Source: Sebastes aleutianus
Lineage: Eukaryota; Chordata; Actinopteri; Perciformes; Sebastidae
Assembly (NCBI GenBank): GCA_916700875.1
Contig: CAKAKS010000039.1
Coordinates: forward strand, 9,325,544 to 9,389,543
DNA length: 64,000 nucleotides
Direction: 5' to 3'
The notes under the pieces are model-generated. The model ran no database searches. It was given only the letters and a program-made list of their open reading frames with translations, and had not been told where the DNA came from. Of the stretch, positions 21,075 to 31,989 are shown piece after piece. The position numbers and the translations under genes are program-made. Numbering within the stretch: the stretch's first letter is position 1; every line of letters begins with the position of its first letter.

Positions 21075-22718
21075 ATGTCTGCTGCCAGCTGTTTACTGAC
21101 TGAAGATCAGTTTCTGTGCTCCATCTGTCTGGATGTGTTCACTGATCCAGTCACCACACCATGTGGACACAACTTCTGTAAAACCTGCATCACTCAACAC
21201 TGGGATATTAAGGTCCCGTTTCAGTGTCCCAACTGTAAAAAGATCTTCTACTCCAGACCTGAGCTGCAGGTCAATACTTTACTCTCTGAGATGGCTGCTC
21301 AGTTCAGAAAGTCAGCTCAACAGAAAGCCAGCAGCAGCAGCTCAGAGCAACGAGCTGCCAAACCAGGAGAAGTTCCCTGTGACCTCTGCACTGGAACCAA
21401 ACTGAAGGCCCTGAAGTCCTGCCTGGTGTGTCTGGACTCCTACTGTGAGACTCACCTGGAGCCTCATCTGACAAGGTCAGGTCTGAAAAGACATCAGCTG
21501 ATCGACCCTTTGGAGAACCTGGAAAGTAGGATGTGTACGAAGCATGATAAACTGCTGGAACTGTTCTGTAAGACCGACCAGATGTGTGTCTGCATGCTCT
21601 GCACTGTTTTAGACCACAAGACACATGATGTTGTTCCTCTGAAAGAAGAATATGAAGGAAAGAAGGCCGAGCTGGGGAAGACAGAGGCTGAAATTCAGCA
21701 GATGATCCAGAAGAGACGACTGAAGATTCAGGAGATGAAACACTCAGTGGGGCTCAGTAAGGAAGATGCAGACAGAGAGATAGCAGATGGTGTTCAGGTC
21801 TTCACCGCTCTGAAGGAGTCTGTTGAGAGAAGCCAGGCCGAGCTCATCGACACGATCAAAGAGAAGCAGAGAAAGATAGAGAAACAGGCTGAAGGGTTCA
21901 TCAAAGAGCTGGAACAGGAAATCTCTGAGCTGAAGAAGAGAAGCACTGAGGTGGTGCAGCTCTCACGCTCTGAAGACCACCTCCACCTCCTCCAAAGCTT
22001 CACGTCCCTGAACGCTGCTCCACCCACCAAGGACTGGACAGAAGTCAGCGTCCGTCCACCTTCATATGAGGGGACTGTGGTGAGAGCTGTGAATCAGCTG
22101 GAGGAGGCGCTCGGTAAACAGATGAAGAAGCTGTTTGAAGCCGAGCTGAAGAGGGTCCAGCAGTCTGCAGTGGATGTGACACTTGATCCTGATACAGCAC
22201 ATCCCGACCTCATCCTGTCTGATGATGGAAAACAAGTACATGATAGTGATGTAAAGAAGAATCTCCCAGACAACCCAGAGAGATTTGATAGAGGTGCTTG
22301 TGTCTTAGCAAAGTAGAGTTTCTCTTCAGGAAGGTTTTACTACGAGGTTCAGGTTAAAGGGAAGACTGAGTGGGATTTAGGAGTGGCCAAAGAGTCGATC
22401 AACAGGAAAGGAATAATCCCACTGACTCCTCAGAATGGTTACTGGACGCTATGTTTGAGGAATGAAAATGAGTACAAAGCTCTTGCTGACCCTTCAGTCT
22501 GTCTCTCTCTGAAGTCTCAGCCTGAGAAGGTGGGGGTGTTTGTGGATTATGAGGAGGGTCTGGTCTCCTTTTATGATGTTGATGCTGCAGCTCTTATCTA
22601 CTCCTTTACTGGCTGCTGCTTCACTGAGAAACTTTACCCATACTTCGGTCCCAGTCTTAACTATGGAGGTAAAAACTCTGCCCCTCTGATCATCTCTCCT
22701 GTCAATCACACTGAGTAA
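21075..22718 (+). pseudogene. TRIM3: TRIM gene with one nonsense codon
   Basis: The reading frame matches the 547-codon paralogues over its whole length with no frameshift. Codon 414 is TAG (22314-22316) where all others have CAG (Q of AKQSF). Translation would stop at 413 aa, keeping the RING (all eight ligands), B-boxes, coiled coil and PRY but losing the SPRY core. The distal part (22317-22718) is still open, with normal SPRY motifs and its own loop variants (GIIPLTPQN, FGPSLNYGG). This implies a recent loss, a segregating null allele, or a sequencing error; a truncated dominant-negative ligase is a further possibility. The ISRE-like promoter element and splice sites are intact, so transcription is plausible. 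Confidence 0.85.
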
Positions 22719-24764
22719 AACAACCATTTGATTTTCTACAGAAATATTCTCTTTAATTTAAATAAAATGTATATTGCTGGTGATTTAGGGTGTATACATT
22801 GTTTTTCCAGATTCTGACTATTAAAATCATCATAAAAAATGTATTAATGAATAAGAAACATTACCACGTTCCTTAATTATATTTTAATAAGGTTTTTTAA
22901 GGGTTTTAGTTTTTATAATTTCAAATTAAAGGACAAATTAAGTGATCTCTGGTATGTTTTCAGGGGTAAATTAAAGATTAATTCATAATGGTACAAAACT
23001 GATAGATATTTGGAGCATTGATAAAATCTGATCATAAAATATTAAATATGAATAAAGCTGCTTTAAACACCAGAAAAGAAGAAAAGTTTTGTCTGTTGTG
23101 TTATTTTCATTCCATATTGTCCACCTCTTTGCAGACTGCATAGATAAAATGAGATAATCCTTTATTAATTAATTAATAATTTGCAGGATTATAGCAGCAA
23201 AGGGATACAGTGCAAACAACAAAAAGCATCAGTAAAAAACAAAACAAGATCTAATAAATAAGCAAGCAAACAATAAAGATAAAGTCAGTAAGATATTGTT
23301 GATATTGCACAGAATATAGAATATTGCTATTGCACAGTGGAAAGTTTAACAAAGTCAACAAGTTTCCACAGGATTTTTTACATCTTTGTGATTTGACTTT
23401 CATCGAGAATAATCTGTGTATATGAGTGTGATGGTGGAGCTGCCTGTTAATCACACATACTGTAAATCTTTTAACCAATTGTCTCAGAACACTGATTTTT
23501 TTTCTCTCGGATAATTGCAGACGTAATGAAGTCGGTTGAGAAGCTTGGAGCTGCTGAACTCTGCAGCAAAGAGCATGTTAACGTTCAAGTCACGTGGGAC
23601 AGATGGTAGAGAATATTTATGACCTAAGAGTTGGTTGTGCGAGGGTTAAAATAATTAGGGATGCACCGATTTATTGGCTGAACATCGGTATTGTCCGATA
23701 TTCGTCTTGTTGACTGCCCAAATATGATGACATTCGCCGATGGCAGTGGCCGATGGTTATCTGTTTCGTTTCATCAATTTTGCATCGGCTAAATATTGTG
23801 TTGGTTATTTGCGGTCGGTCTCTGACAACAGTAACCAGCTGCTGATTCAGAGCCAGTAGGTGGACACGACTCTGACGGCGGGCGCCCTGTGCACATGTGG
23901 TTTGGTTACAAACAAAAGTGGAAAAAAAGCGTCTGCCATGAGGGAGTATTACTGTTAAAAAGGCCTGGACTGTAATAGGACTATGATAATGCAAAGTTCA
24001 GAGTTTGTTTGTATGAAAGTTCCTACTGTTTATTAGGTATATAATAATTGTATCACTTAGTTCCCACCTTTCTATGAGTATGTAGTGACAGTCAAAATAC
24101 GTCCTCTGATGGCTGACTGAGGTAATATCCTAGTAAGCACCAGGGGAAGCAGAGGCTCGGTGGTTGGTATGTGGCTGAGTAGAGGGAGCTAATTTATGTG
24201 TTGTTGTGCGTTCATGACATACAGTAAGTGGTTTCTTATTTGCTCTCCTTTGACTCCTATGTAGAAACTGTCAATTTATTCCTTTCTGTGCATGTTTATC
24301 TTGTGCTTCAAAAGTACCGTGCTGTGCTTACAGTATAGGCTAATTAGCATGCTATTGGAATGATATCAGGCTCTCCATAGTCTTTATTCACGCGCATTGA
24401 TATTTGACTACATTGCTATATTTCTGTTATAGTATTGTCTACTAGAGTGGTTAAATGTGTCTCATTACACATTGCCTCGTGTTCAGCTCATGTTCAGCTC
24501 ATGTTCAGTCTGTAGGTCATTATGTCCTTAATTAAGGCTGTTCTGTATGCCACCACATGTCACTGCTTATTCATTACGTTCATTCAGCTATATAGTATTG
24601 TGGTAATCAGTGTGTATATTGTACTGAAAGAAACGGTTTTATAGTTTGTATTGGCTCTCAGGTTATGTGTAAATGTACATTATTGAGTTCACTGTGGCTA
24701 TATTATTAACACAAGAAATACTGCTGTTTAAGTTGCTTATATTATTTAGGTAAATTGTAAGTTA
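22719..24764. repeat. TRIM3 3' flank and full-length spacer
   Basis: 3' flank with aataaa at about 22763, a deletion of about 150 bp relative to other units near 22815, the 'aaaatgagataatccttta' segment (about 23146-23610), the 'gggatgcaccgattta' segment (about 23658-23940), then the uninterrupted spacer including the empty LTR target at about 24001. No gene is recognised. Confidence 0.6.
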
Positions 24765-25380
24765 CTTTTAGTCAAGTAAGCTAATATTGTATTTCTGAGT
24801 TTGTTTCTGTAGGACCACAACACACATAGACCACACATACATAACCTACATCCATCAATAAAGAAGAGAGGATTTAACAGTTAACAGAGAGTGAAGTTTT
24901 GTGTCTTGACAGACACCCAGTGGCGAATGTCATATATCCACCAGCCTAAGAAAGATTCCTCAGTTACAATTACACCGTCTTGGAGACAGATCAGCAACAA
25001 GAACGTTGTTATGTTCAGTGTCAAATTAAGCAGTAAAACGACGGTTTACAAGATTTCTTAAAAATAATCACGGCGGTCTGGATTAACGAACCACATGTGT
25101 GCATAATGTGTCACTAGAAGCCCGTTAGTCCGATGAGGACGACGTAACATCCAGTATGTTACAGTGGGAACATCCTCCATGCCGTGCAGCCTGTGCAGCA
25201 GTCCGTCCCCCATACCGGTATCCAGTCCCAGGTGAGCAGAGTGCAGCAGCACGTCGGGGCCGCCACATTGTAATCCCGCGTCTCCTCCGTGGGTCCGTCC
25301 AGCCCAGACAGCTGATGGTACATGATAGCCTCCGTCCTTTCCACGCTTCATATTCATTGTCTATGTAAGCAGCCATGCAA
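24765..25380. repeat. Array spacer block X, copy 3 (truncated)
   Basis: Colinear with the first 600 bp of block X. The MITE-like segment breaks off after about 60 bp at 25380 and joins the minisatellite. In this unit the solo LTR and the ZP3 fragment are missing. Confidence 0.7.
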
Positions 25381-25394
25381 TGCAGCGAGGAAGG

Positions 25395-25800
25395 GATTTT
25401 GAGAGGGCACATTTTCGCATTTTCTCCACAGTAAGGACACCCTCGAAGGCACTTTATCACATTTTCTCCATTAGAAGGACACCCTAGAGGACACTTTATC
25501 ACATTTTGTCCACTGGAAGGACACCCTAGAGGGCACTTTATCACATTTTCTCCACAGTAAGGACACCCTCGAAGGCACTTTATCACATTTTCTCCATTAG
25601 AAGGACACCCTAGAGGACACTTTATCACATTTTGTCCACTGGAAGGACACTAGACGGCATTTTATCACATTTTCTCCACTGGAAGGACACCCTAGAGGAC
25701 ACTTTATCACATTTTGTCCACTGGAAGGACACTAGACGGCATTTTATCACATTTTCTCCACTGGAAGGACACCCTACAGGGCACTTTTGCTGCGTTTTTT
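25395..25800. repeat. 42-bp minisatellite, about 9 units
   Basis: Longest block of the array minisatellite ('cacattttctccactggaag' + 'gacaccctagaggacacttt' + 'at'). It contains a higher-order duplication: the segments at about 25430-25510 and 25550-25630 repeat the same order of variant units. Confidence 0.85.
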
Positions 25801-25884
25801 TCAGACATGGGGTTACCAAGAGGGCACTTTACATCCTGAGTCCACCAATGTAATACCATACTGTAAAAATACTCTGTTACAGGT

Positions 25885-26434
25885 AAGTGGTGGAATGTAA
25901 CTAAGTACATTTACTTAAGTCCTGTAGTTAAGTACAAATCTGAGGTACTTGTACTTGAGTATCTTTTCAGATTATAATCCTTCATCTCCTTCCTGTCCAG
26001 TGACAACCACGTATCTCCAGATGTGTTGATGTTGAATGTTTGTGAAGGATGAAGTGTTCCTTTATGTGTTGAGAAAATCCTTCTTAGGCTAAATAAACTC
26101 TTTAAAAAACCTCACATGATGATCTTATAGACCATGATGCATTGCTGTTGATTAAACTAGCCAACAGGATATAAATGAGTTAAAATGCAACACACACATT
26201 AATGCAGCAGTAATATTAATCCAGAAACATCAGAGATAATAGTGAATCACTGACAGGGAACATTTTACTGCTCAGTGAATACTTTTACTTTGACACTTCA
26301 AGTACATTCGTCTGATAATACTTAAATACTTATACTTCAGTAAGGGTGTTGAATGCAGGACTTTAGTGGAGTATTTTCACAGTATGGTATTAGTACTTTT
26401 ACTTCAGTAAAGGGTCTGAATACTTCCTCCACCA
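25885..26434. repeat. Dispersed fish repeat upstream of TRIM4 exon 1
   Basis: Colinear with 4258-4926 but with an internal deletion at about 26110, where the part matching about 4480-4590 is missing. Confidence 0.7.
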
Positions 26435-26438
26435 CTCC

Positions 26439-26643
26439 CTGTTGACGACGGGCCACTGAGAGGTGGAGCAACTCTGAAAGAGGAAGTCTTCAGCGTCACA
26501 TTTCCTGGTATGAAATTGATAGTTTGTCTGAGCGACAGCAGAGCTGCAGTCGAGACGAGTCTCTCCGTTTCTCTCTAAAGAAACATTCAACTGAATCCAA
26601 CAAGTTTTTATCAACAACACAGCAGAATCTCTGCCAAACACTG
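26439..26643 (+). promoter_or_regulatory. TRIM4 promoter/non-coding exon 1, ISRE decayed
   Basis: It appears identical to the TRIM1 exon-1 region over more than 300 bp. The ISRE position reads GAAATTGATAGTTT (26512-26525), as in TRIM1. The donor CACTG|GTGAGT ends the exon at 26643; the acceptor is at 27354. Confidence 0.7.
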
Positions 26644-27363
26644 GTGAGTACACTGACCTACAGAGACTAAATGCACTAACTAAATATAGTTCAAACCAGA
26701 ATCTGACTGTTTTACATCTGTTTAAAGAATAGATCAAAACAACCTGGAAATGTTGCCAGAATTACTAAACAGAGGTAAACCACAGTGACTGAACTCCAGC
26801 TAGTTAAGGTTAGACAGAATACAGTCACAGCTAGCATTAGCTTGAGCTAATTCACAGACCTGTTTCCTGTCTGAACTCCAAACCTCAGCTCTACTCAGAC
26901 AGGAAGTTCCCCTCAGGGCAAATGTTTCACTGAGGTCCATCGGTGGCCGTGGGGGTTGTTGAGAGAAATGATATTATATATATATAATGTCCTGCAGTCC
27001 AGAGCAGTAGCTTCCATCTTTTCTTCTGCACATCGAATGTGTCTGATTCTCTGCTCTCTGTATCTTCATCCTCTCTCTCTGATCCTCCTCTTCCTCCTCT
27101 TTGTCCAATCTGACTCTTTGACTCTAACGCTCTTTGAACCTGGAAGGTGATCTTTATTTTGCTCTGCTCCCTCAGACGCTTCAATAAAACAAATAATAAA
27201 GTAAATTACTGGATAAATATATCACAGTAAATTGTAATAAATGTGTTGAGGGCAGGTAAAAAGAAAACTACCAGACCAACTTACTGTATGTGTTTGATTT
27301 TATTAAACAAATAATCAAAAGATATGTAATTACAGTTTTGTTTTTTGTCCTCAGAGTGTAGAT

Positions 27364-29007
27364 ATGTCTGCTGCCAGCTGTCTGCTGACTGAAGATCAGT
27401 TTCTGTGCTCCATCTGTCTGGATGTGTTCACTGATCCAGTCAGCACACCATGTGGACACAACTTCTGTAAAACCTGCATCACTCAACACTGGGATATTAA
27501 TGTCCTATGCCAGTGTCCCAACTGTAAAGAGGTTTTCAACACTAGACCTGAGCTGCGGGTCAATACTTTCATCTCTGAGATGGCTGCTCAGTTCAGACAG
27601 TCAGCTCAACAGAAAGCCAGCAGCAGCAGCTCAGAGCAACAAGCTGCCAAACCAGGAGAAGTTCCCTGTGACGTCTGCACTGGAACCAAACTGAAGGCCC
27701 TGAAGTCCTGCCTGGTGTGTCTGGACTCCTACTGTGAGACTCACCTGGAGACTAATCTGACAAGGTCAGGTCTGAAAAGACATCAGCTGATCGACCCTGT
27801 GGAAAACCTGGAAAGCAGGATGTGTAAGAAGCACGATAAACTGCTGGAGCTGTTCTGTAAGACCGACCAGATGTGTGTCTGCATGATGTGCACTGTTTCA
27901 GACCACAAAACACATGATGTTGTTCCTCTGAAAGAAGAATATGAAGGAAAGAAGGCCGAGCTGGGGAAGACAGAGGCCGAAATTCAGCAGATGATCCAGA
28001 AGAGACGACTGAAGATTCAGGAGATGAAACACTCAGTGGGGCTCAGTAAGGAAGATGCAGACAGAGAGATGGCAGATGGTGTTCAGGTCTTCACCGCTCT
28101 GAAGGAGTCTGTTGAGAGAAGCCAGGCCGAGCTCTTCGACACGATCAACGAGAAGCAGAGAAAGACAGAGAAACAGGCTGAAGGCTTCATCAAAGAGCTG
28201 GAACAGGAAATCTCTGAGCTGAAAAAGAGAAGCACTGAGGTGATGCAGCTCTCACGCTCTGAAGACCACCTCCACCTCCTCCAAAGCTTCACGTCCCTGA
28301 ACGCTGCTCCATCCACCAAGGACTGGACAGAAGTCAGTGTCCGTCCACCTTCATATGAGGGGACTGTGGTGAGAGCTGTGAATCAGCTGGAGGAGACGCT
28401 CAGTAAACAGATGAAGAAGCTGCTTGAAGCTGAGCTGAAGAGGGTCCAGCAGTCTGCAGTGGATGTGACACTTGATCCTGATACAGCACAGCCCAAACTC
28501 ATCCTGTCTGATGATGGAAAACAAGTACATGGTAGTGATGTAAAGAAGAATCTCCCAGACAACCCAGAGAGATTTGATACTTCTGCTTGTGTTTTAGCAA
28601 AGCAGAGTTTCTCTTCAGGAAGGTTTTACTACGAGGTTCAGGTTAAAGGGAAGACTGAGTGGGATTTAGGAGTGGCCAGAGAGTCGATCAACAGGAAGGG
28701 AGGAATCACACGGACTCCTCAGAATGGTTACTGGATGATATGTTTGAGGAATGAAAATGAGTACATAGCTTGTACTAACCCTTTAGTCCGTCTCTCTCTG
28801 AAGTCTCAGCCTGAGAAGGTGGAGGTGTTTGTGGATTATGAGGAGGGTCTGGTCTCCTTTTATGATGTTGATGCTGCAGCTCTTATCTACTCCTTTACTG
28901 GCTGCTCCTTCACTGAGAAACTCTACCCATACTTAAGTCCCAGTCCTAACTATGGTGGTAAAAACTCTGCCCCTCTGATCATCTCTCCTGTCAATCACAC
29001 TGAGTAG
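27364..29007 (+). CDS. TRIM4: RING-B-box-coiled-coil-SPRY E3 ubiquitin ligase
   Basis: Intact 547-aa paralogue; RING and B-box ligands are complete. It is a clear mosaic: RING like TRIM2 (VLCQCPNCKEVF), B-box 2 like TRIM5 (CKKHDKLLELF, CMMCTVSDH), SPRY loop like TRIM1 (ACTNP), promoter identical to TRIM1. Own variants: ETNLTRSG in place of EPHLTRSG after B-box 1, FDTSACVL before SPRY, VEVFVDYEEG. The H-to-N change in ETNLTRS removes one histidine near the end of the B-box 1 region; whether it is a zinc ligand there is not certain. Predicted cytosolic E3 ligase. Confidence 0.95.
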   Translation: MSAASCLLTEDQFLCSICLDVFTDPVSTPCGHNFCKTCITQHWDINVLCQCPNCKEVFNTRPELRVNTFISEMAAQFRQSAQQKASSSSSEQQAAKPGEVPCDVCTGTKLKALKSCLVCLDSYCETHLETNLTRSGLKRHQLIDPVENLESRMCKKHDKLLELFCKTDQMCVCMMCTVSDHKTHDVVPLKEEYEGKKAELGKTEAEIQQMIQKRRLKIQEMKHSVGLSKEDADREMADGVQVFTALKESVERSQAELFDTINEKQRKTEKQAEGFIKELEQEISELKKRSTEVMQLSRSEDHLHLLQSFTSLNAAPSTKDWTEVSVRPPSYEGTVVRAVNQLEETLSKQMKKLLEAELKRVQQSAVDVTLDPDTAQPKLILSDDGKQVHGSDVKKNLPDNPERFDTSACVLAKQSFSSGRFYYEVQVKGKTEWDLGVARESINRKGGITRTPQNGYWMICLRNENEYIACTNPLVRLSLKSQPEKVEVFVDYEEGLVSFYDVDAAALIYSFTGCSFTEKLYPYLSPSPNYGGKNSAPLIISPVNHTE

Positions 29008-30776
29008 AACAACCATTTGATTTTCTACAGGAATATTCTCTATCATTTAATTTAATGAATGTATATTATTGGTGATTTAGGGTGTATACATTGTTTTCCC
29101 AGATTCTGATCATTATGTTTTATTTCCTTTTTTTTTTCCTCTGATCTCTCACATTGCTACTTACAACACACTGATTTTACAGCACTGATTGATATTATCT
29201 AATGTAGTCTAATTTATTGTAATGATTGCATTTACCTGCCTTCAAGACTATTAAAATCATCATAAACAATTTATTAATAAATAAGAAACATTTCCATGTT
29301 CCTTAATTATATTTTAATAAGGTGTTTTAAGGGTTTCAGTTTTTATAATTTCAAATTAAAGGACAAATTAAGTGATCTCTGGTTTGTTTTCATGGGTAAA
29401 TTAAACATTAATTCATAATGGTACAAAACTGACAGATATTTGGAACGTTGATAAAATCTGGTCACAAAATATTAAATATGAATAAAGCTGCAGTGGTTTT
29501 AAACACCAGAAAAGAAGAAAAGTTGTATCTGTTGTGTTATTTTCATTTTATATTGTCCACCTCTCTGCAGACTGCATAGATAAAATGAGATAATCCTTTA
29601 TTAATTAATTAATAATTTTCAGGATTATGGCAGCAAAGGGGTACAGTGCAAACAACAAGAAGTATCAGTAAAAAACAAAACAAGATCTAATAAATAAGCA
29701 AGTAAACAATAAGATAAAGTCAGTAAGATGTTGATATTGCACAGAATATTGAATATTGCTATTGCACAGTGGAAAGATTAACAAAGTCAACAAGTTTCCA
29801 CAGGATTTATTTACATCTTTGTGATTTCACTTTCATCGAGAATAATCTGTGTATATGAGTGTGATGGTGGAGCTGCCTGTTAATCACACACAGATCTTTT
29901 TAACCAATTGTCTCAGAAAACAGATTTTTTTTCAGATAATTGGAGATGTAATGAAGTCGGTTGAGAAGCTTGGAGCCGCTGAACTCTGCAGCAAAGAGCA
30001 TGTTAACGTTCAAGTCACATGGGACGGATGGTAGAAAAAAGTTATGACCTAAGAGTTGGTTGTGCGAGGGTTAAAATAATTAGGGATGCACCGAGTTATC
30101 GTCTGAACATTGGTATTGTCCGATATTCGTCTTGTTGACTGCCCAAATATGATGACATTCGCCGATGGCAGTGGCTGATGTTTATCTGTTGCGTTTCATA
30201 AATTTTGTGCCGGCTGTTGTGTTGGTTATTTGCGGTCGGTCTCCGACAACAGTAACCAGCGGCTGATTCAGAGCCAGTAGCTGGACACGACTCTGACGGC
30301 GGGCGCCGTGTGCACGTGTGGTTTGCTTACAAATAAAAGTGGAAAAAAAAACGTCTGCCATGAGGGAGTATTACTGTTAGAAAGGCCTGGACTGTAATAG
30401 GACTATGATAATGCAAAGTTCAGAATTTGTTTGTATGAAAGTTCCTACTGTTTATTAGGTTTATAATAATTGTATCACTTAATTCCCACCTTTCTATGAG
30501 TATGTAGTGACAGTCAAAATACGCTCCCTGCTGGCTGACTGAAGTAATATCCTAGTAAGCACCAGGGGAAGCAGAGGCTCGGTGGTTGGTATGTGGCTGA
30601 GTAGAGGGAGCTAATTCATGTGTTGTTGTGCGTTCATGACATACAGTAAGTGGTTTCTTATTTGCTCTCCTTTGACTCCTATGTAGAAACTGTCAATTTA
30701 TTCCTTTCTGTGCTGGTTTATCTTGGGCTTCAAAAGTACCGTGCTGTGCTTACAGTATAGGCTAATGTATAATATG
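29008..30776. repeat. TRIM4 3' flank and spacer
   Basis: Colinear with 7497-9254 after TRIM1, ending in the same 'ggctaatgtataatatggca' junction next to one minisatellite unit (30775-30820). An open frame at 29849-30034 across the conserved 'gtaatgaagtcggttgagaa' segment is kept in part in the other units but has no recognisable domain. Confidence 0.6.
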
Positions 30777-30820
30777 GCACTTTATCACATTTTCTCGACT
30801 GGAAGGACACCGTAGAGGGC

Positions 30821-31060
30821 GATAACGTTTCTCTTCCTGCTTCAGCCCCGGCACTGATCCGTTTTTGCTGAAGCAGGAAAAGCCAACACTAGAATCAGCA
30901 GTGATTCATGGAGAGACCTTCGTCTGGTCAGCTAACATTACTGACAAGCAGGTGAAATATAGAGTGATATTGTGGTTTTAGCTGACGTGTGTCGCCTCAC
31001 TGTTTTGAGCGATGCTCGTTCAGGTATATTTAGAGCGAGCAAATACAAATAGTCCCTTTA
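30821..31060. other. Unit-5-specific segment, nothing recognised
   Basis: Sequence between the minisatellite unit and the point (about 31060) where homology with the other TRIM upstream repeats resumes ('aataaactctttaaaaagcc'). It contains an imperfect inverted pair, 'cctgcttcagc' and 'gctgaagcagg', at about 30837-30877. No gene is seen. Confidence 0.45.
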
Positions 31061-31249
31061 TGTTAAATAAACTCTTTAAAAAGCCTTTTGGATCAGCTGG
31101 AAAATGCATCGTCACAAAGCTTAAAGCAGAACTGTTTTGTTTGACACCAATGAAAGGTTGACTTTTTAGAGATACGTGGTTCTCACAGGACAGCGGCGCT
31201 ACAAACATATGATGCTCTTATAGACCATGATGCATTGCTGTTGATTAAA

Positions 31250-31526
31250 CTAGCCAACAGGATATAAATTAGTTAAAATGCAACATACACGTTAATGCAG
31301 CAGTAATATTAATCCAGAAACATGAGATATAATAGTAAAACACTGACAGGGAACATTTTACTGCTCAATCAATACTTTTACTTTGACACTTCAAGTACAT
31401 TTGACGGATAATACTTAAATGCTTTTACTTCAGTAAGGGTTTTGAATGCAGGACTTTAGTGGAGTATTTTCACAGTGTGGTATTAGTACTTTTACTTCAG
31501 TAAAGGGTCTGAATACTTCCTCCACC
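31250..31526. repeat. Dispersed fish repeat upstream of TRIM5 exon 1
   Basis: Colinear with the right part of 4258-4926, ending 'aatacttcctccaccactcc'. Confidence 0.65.
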
Positions 31527-31529
31527 ACT

Positions 31530-31736
31530 CCCTGTTGGCGACGGGCCACTGAGAGGTGGAGCAACACTGAAAGAGGAGAGCTTCAGCGTCACATTTCCTG
31601 AATTAAAAGTGAAAGTTTGTCTGAGCGACAGCAGAGCTGCAGTCGAGACGAGTCTCTCTGTTTCTCTCTAAATAAACATTCAACTGAATCCAGCAGCTTT
31701 TTATCAACAACACAGCAGAATCTCTGCCAAACACTG
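31530..31736 (+). promoter_or_regulatory. TRIM5 promoter/non-coding exon 1, ISRE partly kept
   Basis: Conserved exon 1 with donor CACTG|GTGAGT (exon end 31736). The ISRE position reads AAAAGTGAAAGTTT (31605-31618), so the GTGAAAGTTT half is kept and the first G is changed. The acceptor gtcctcag lies at 33689, giving a 1953-bp intron against about 710 bp in units 1 to 4. Confidence 0.65.
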
Positions 31737-31989
31737 GTGAGTACACTGACCTACAGAGACTAAATACACTAACTAAATATAGTTCAAACCAGAATCTGAC
31801 TGTTTTACATCTGTTTTATCATATAGAGAATATTCTACCATAGAAATGTGTCATGTTAGATAAACAAATATCTAAATTTAGCCAGAAATACAAAACAGAG
31901 GTAAAAACCAAACCACAGTGACTGAACTCCAGCGAGTTCAGGTCCGATAGAATACAGTCACAGCTAGCATTAGCTTCAGCTAATTTACA

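Noticed and set aside
25125..25628. 167-codon minus-strand ORF with KCPLGCPSSGENVI repeats
   Set aside because: Runs through a 42-bp minisatellite. The period, a multiple of three, keeps it open by construction.
29849..30034. 61-codon ORF after TRIM4 (VMKSVEKLGAAELC)
   Set aside because: Conserved between units only as duplicated DNA, interrupted or shifted in other copies, no domain; probably part of a decayed repeat.
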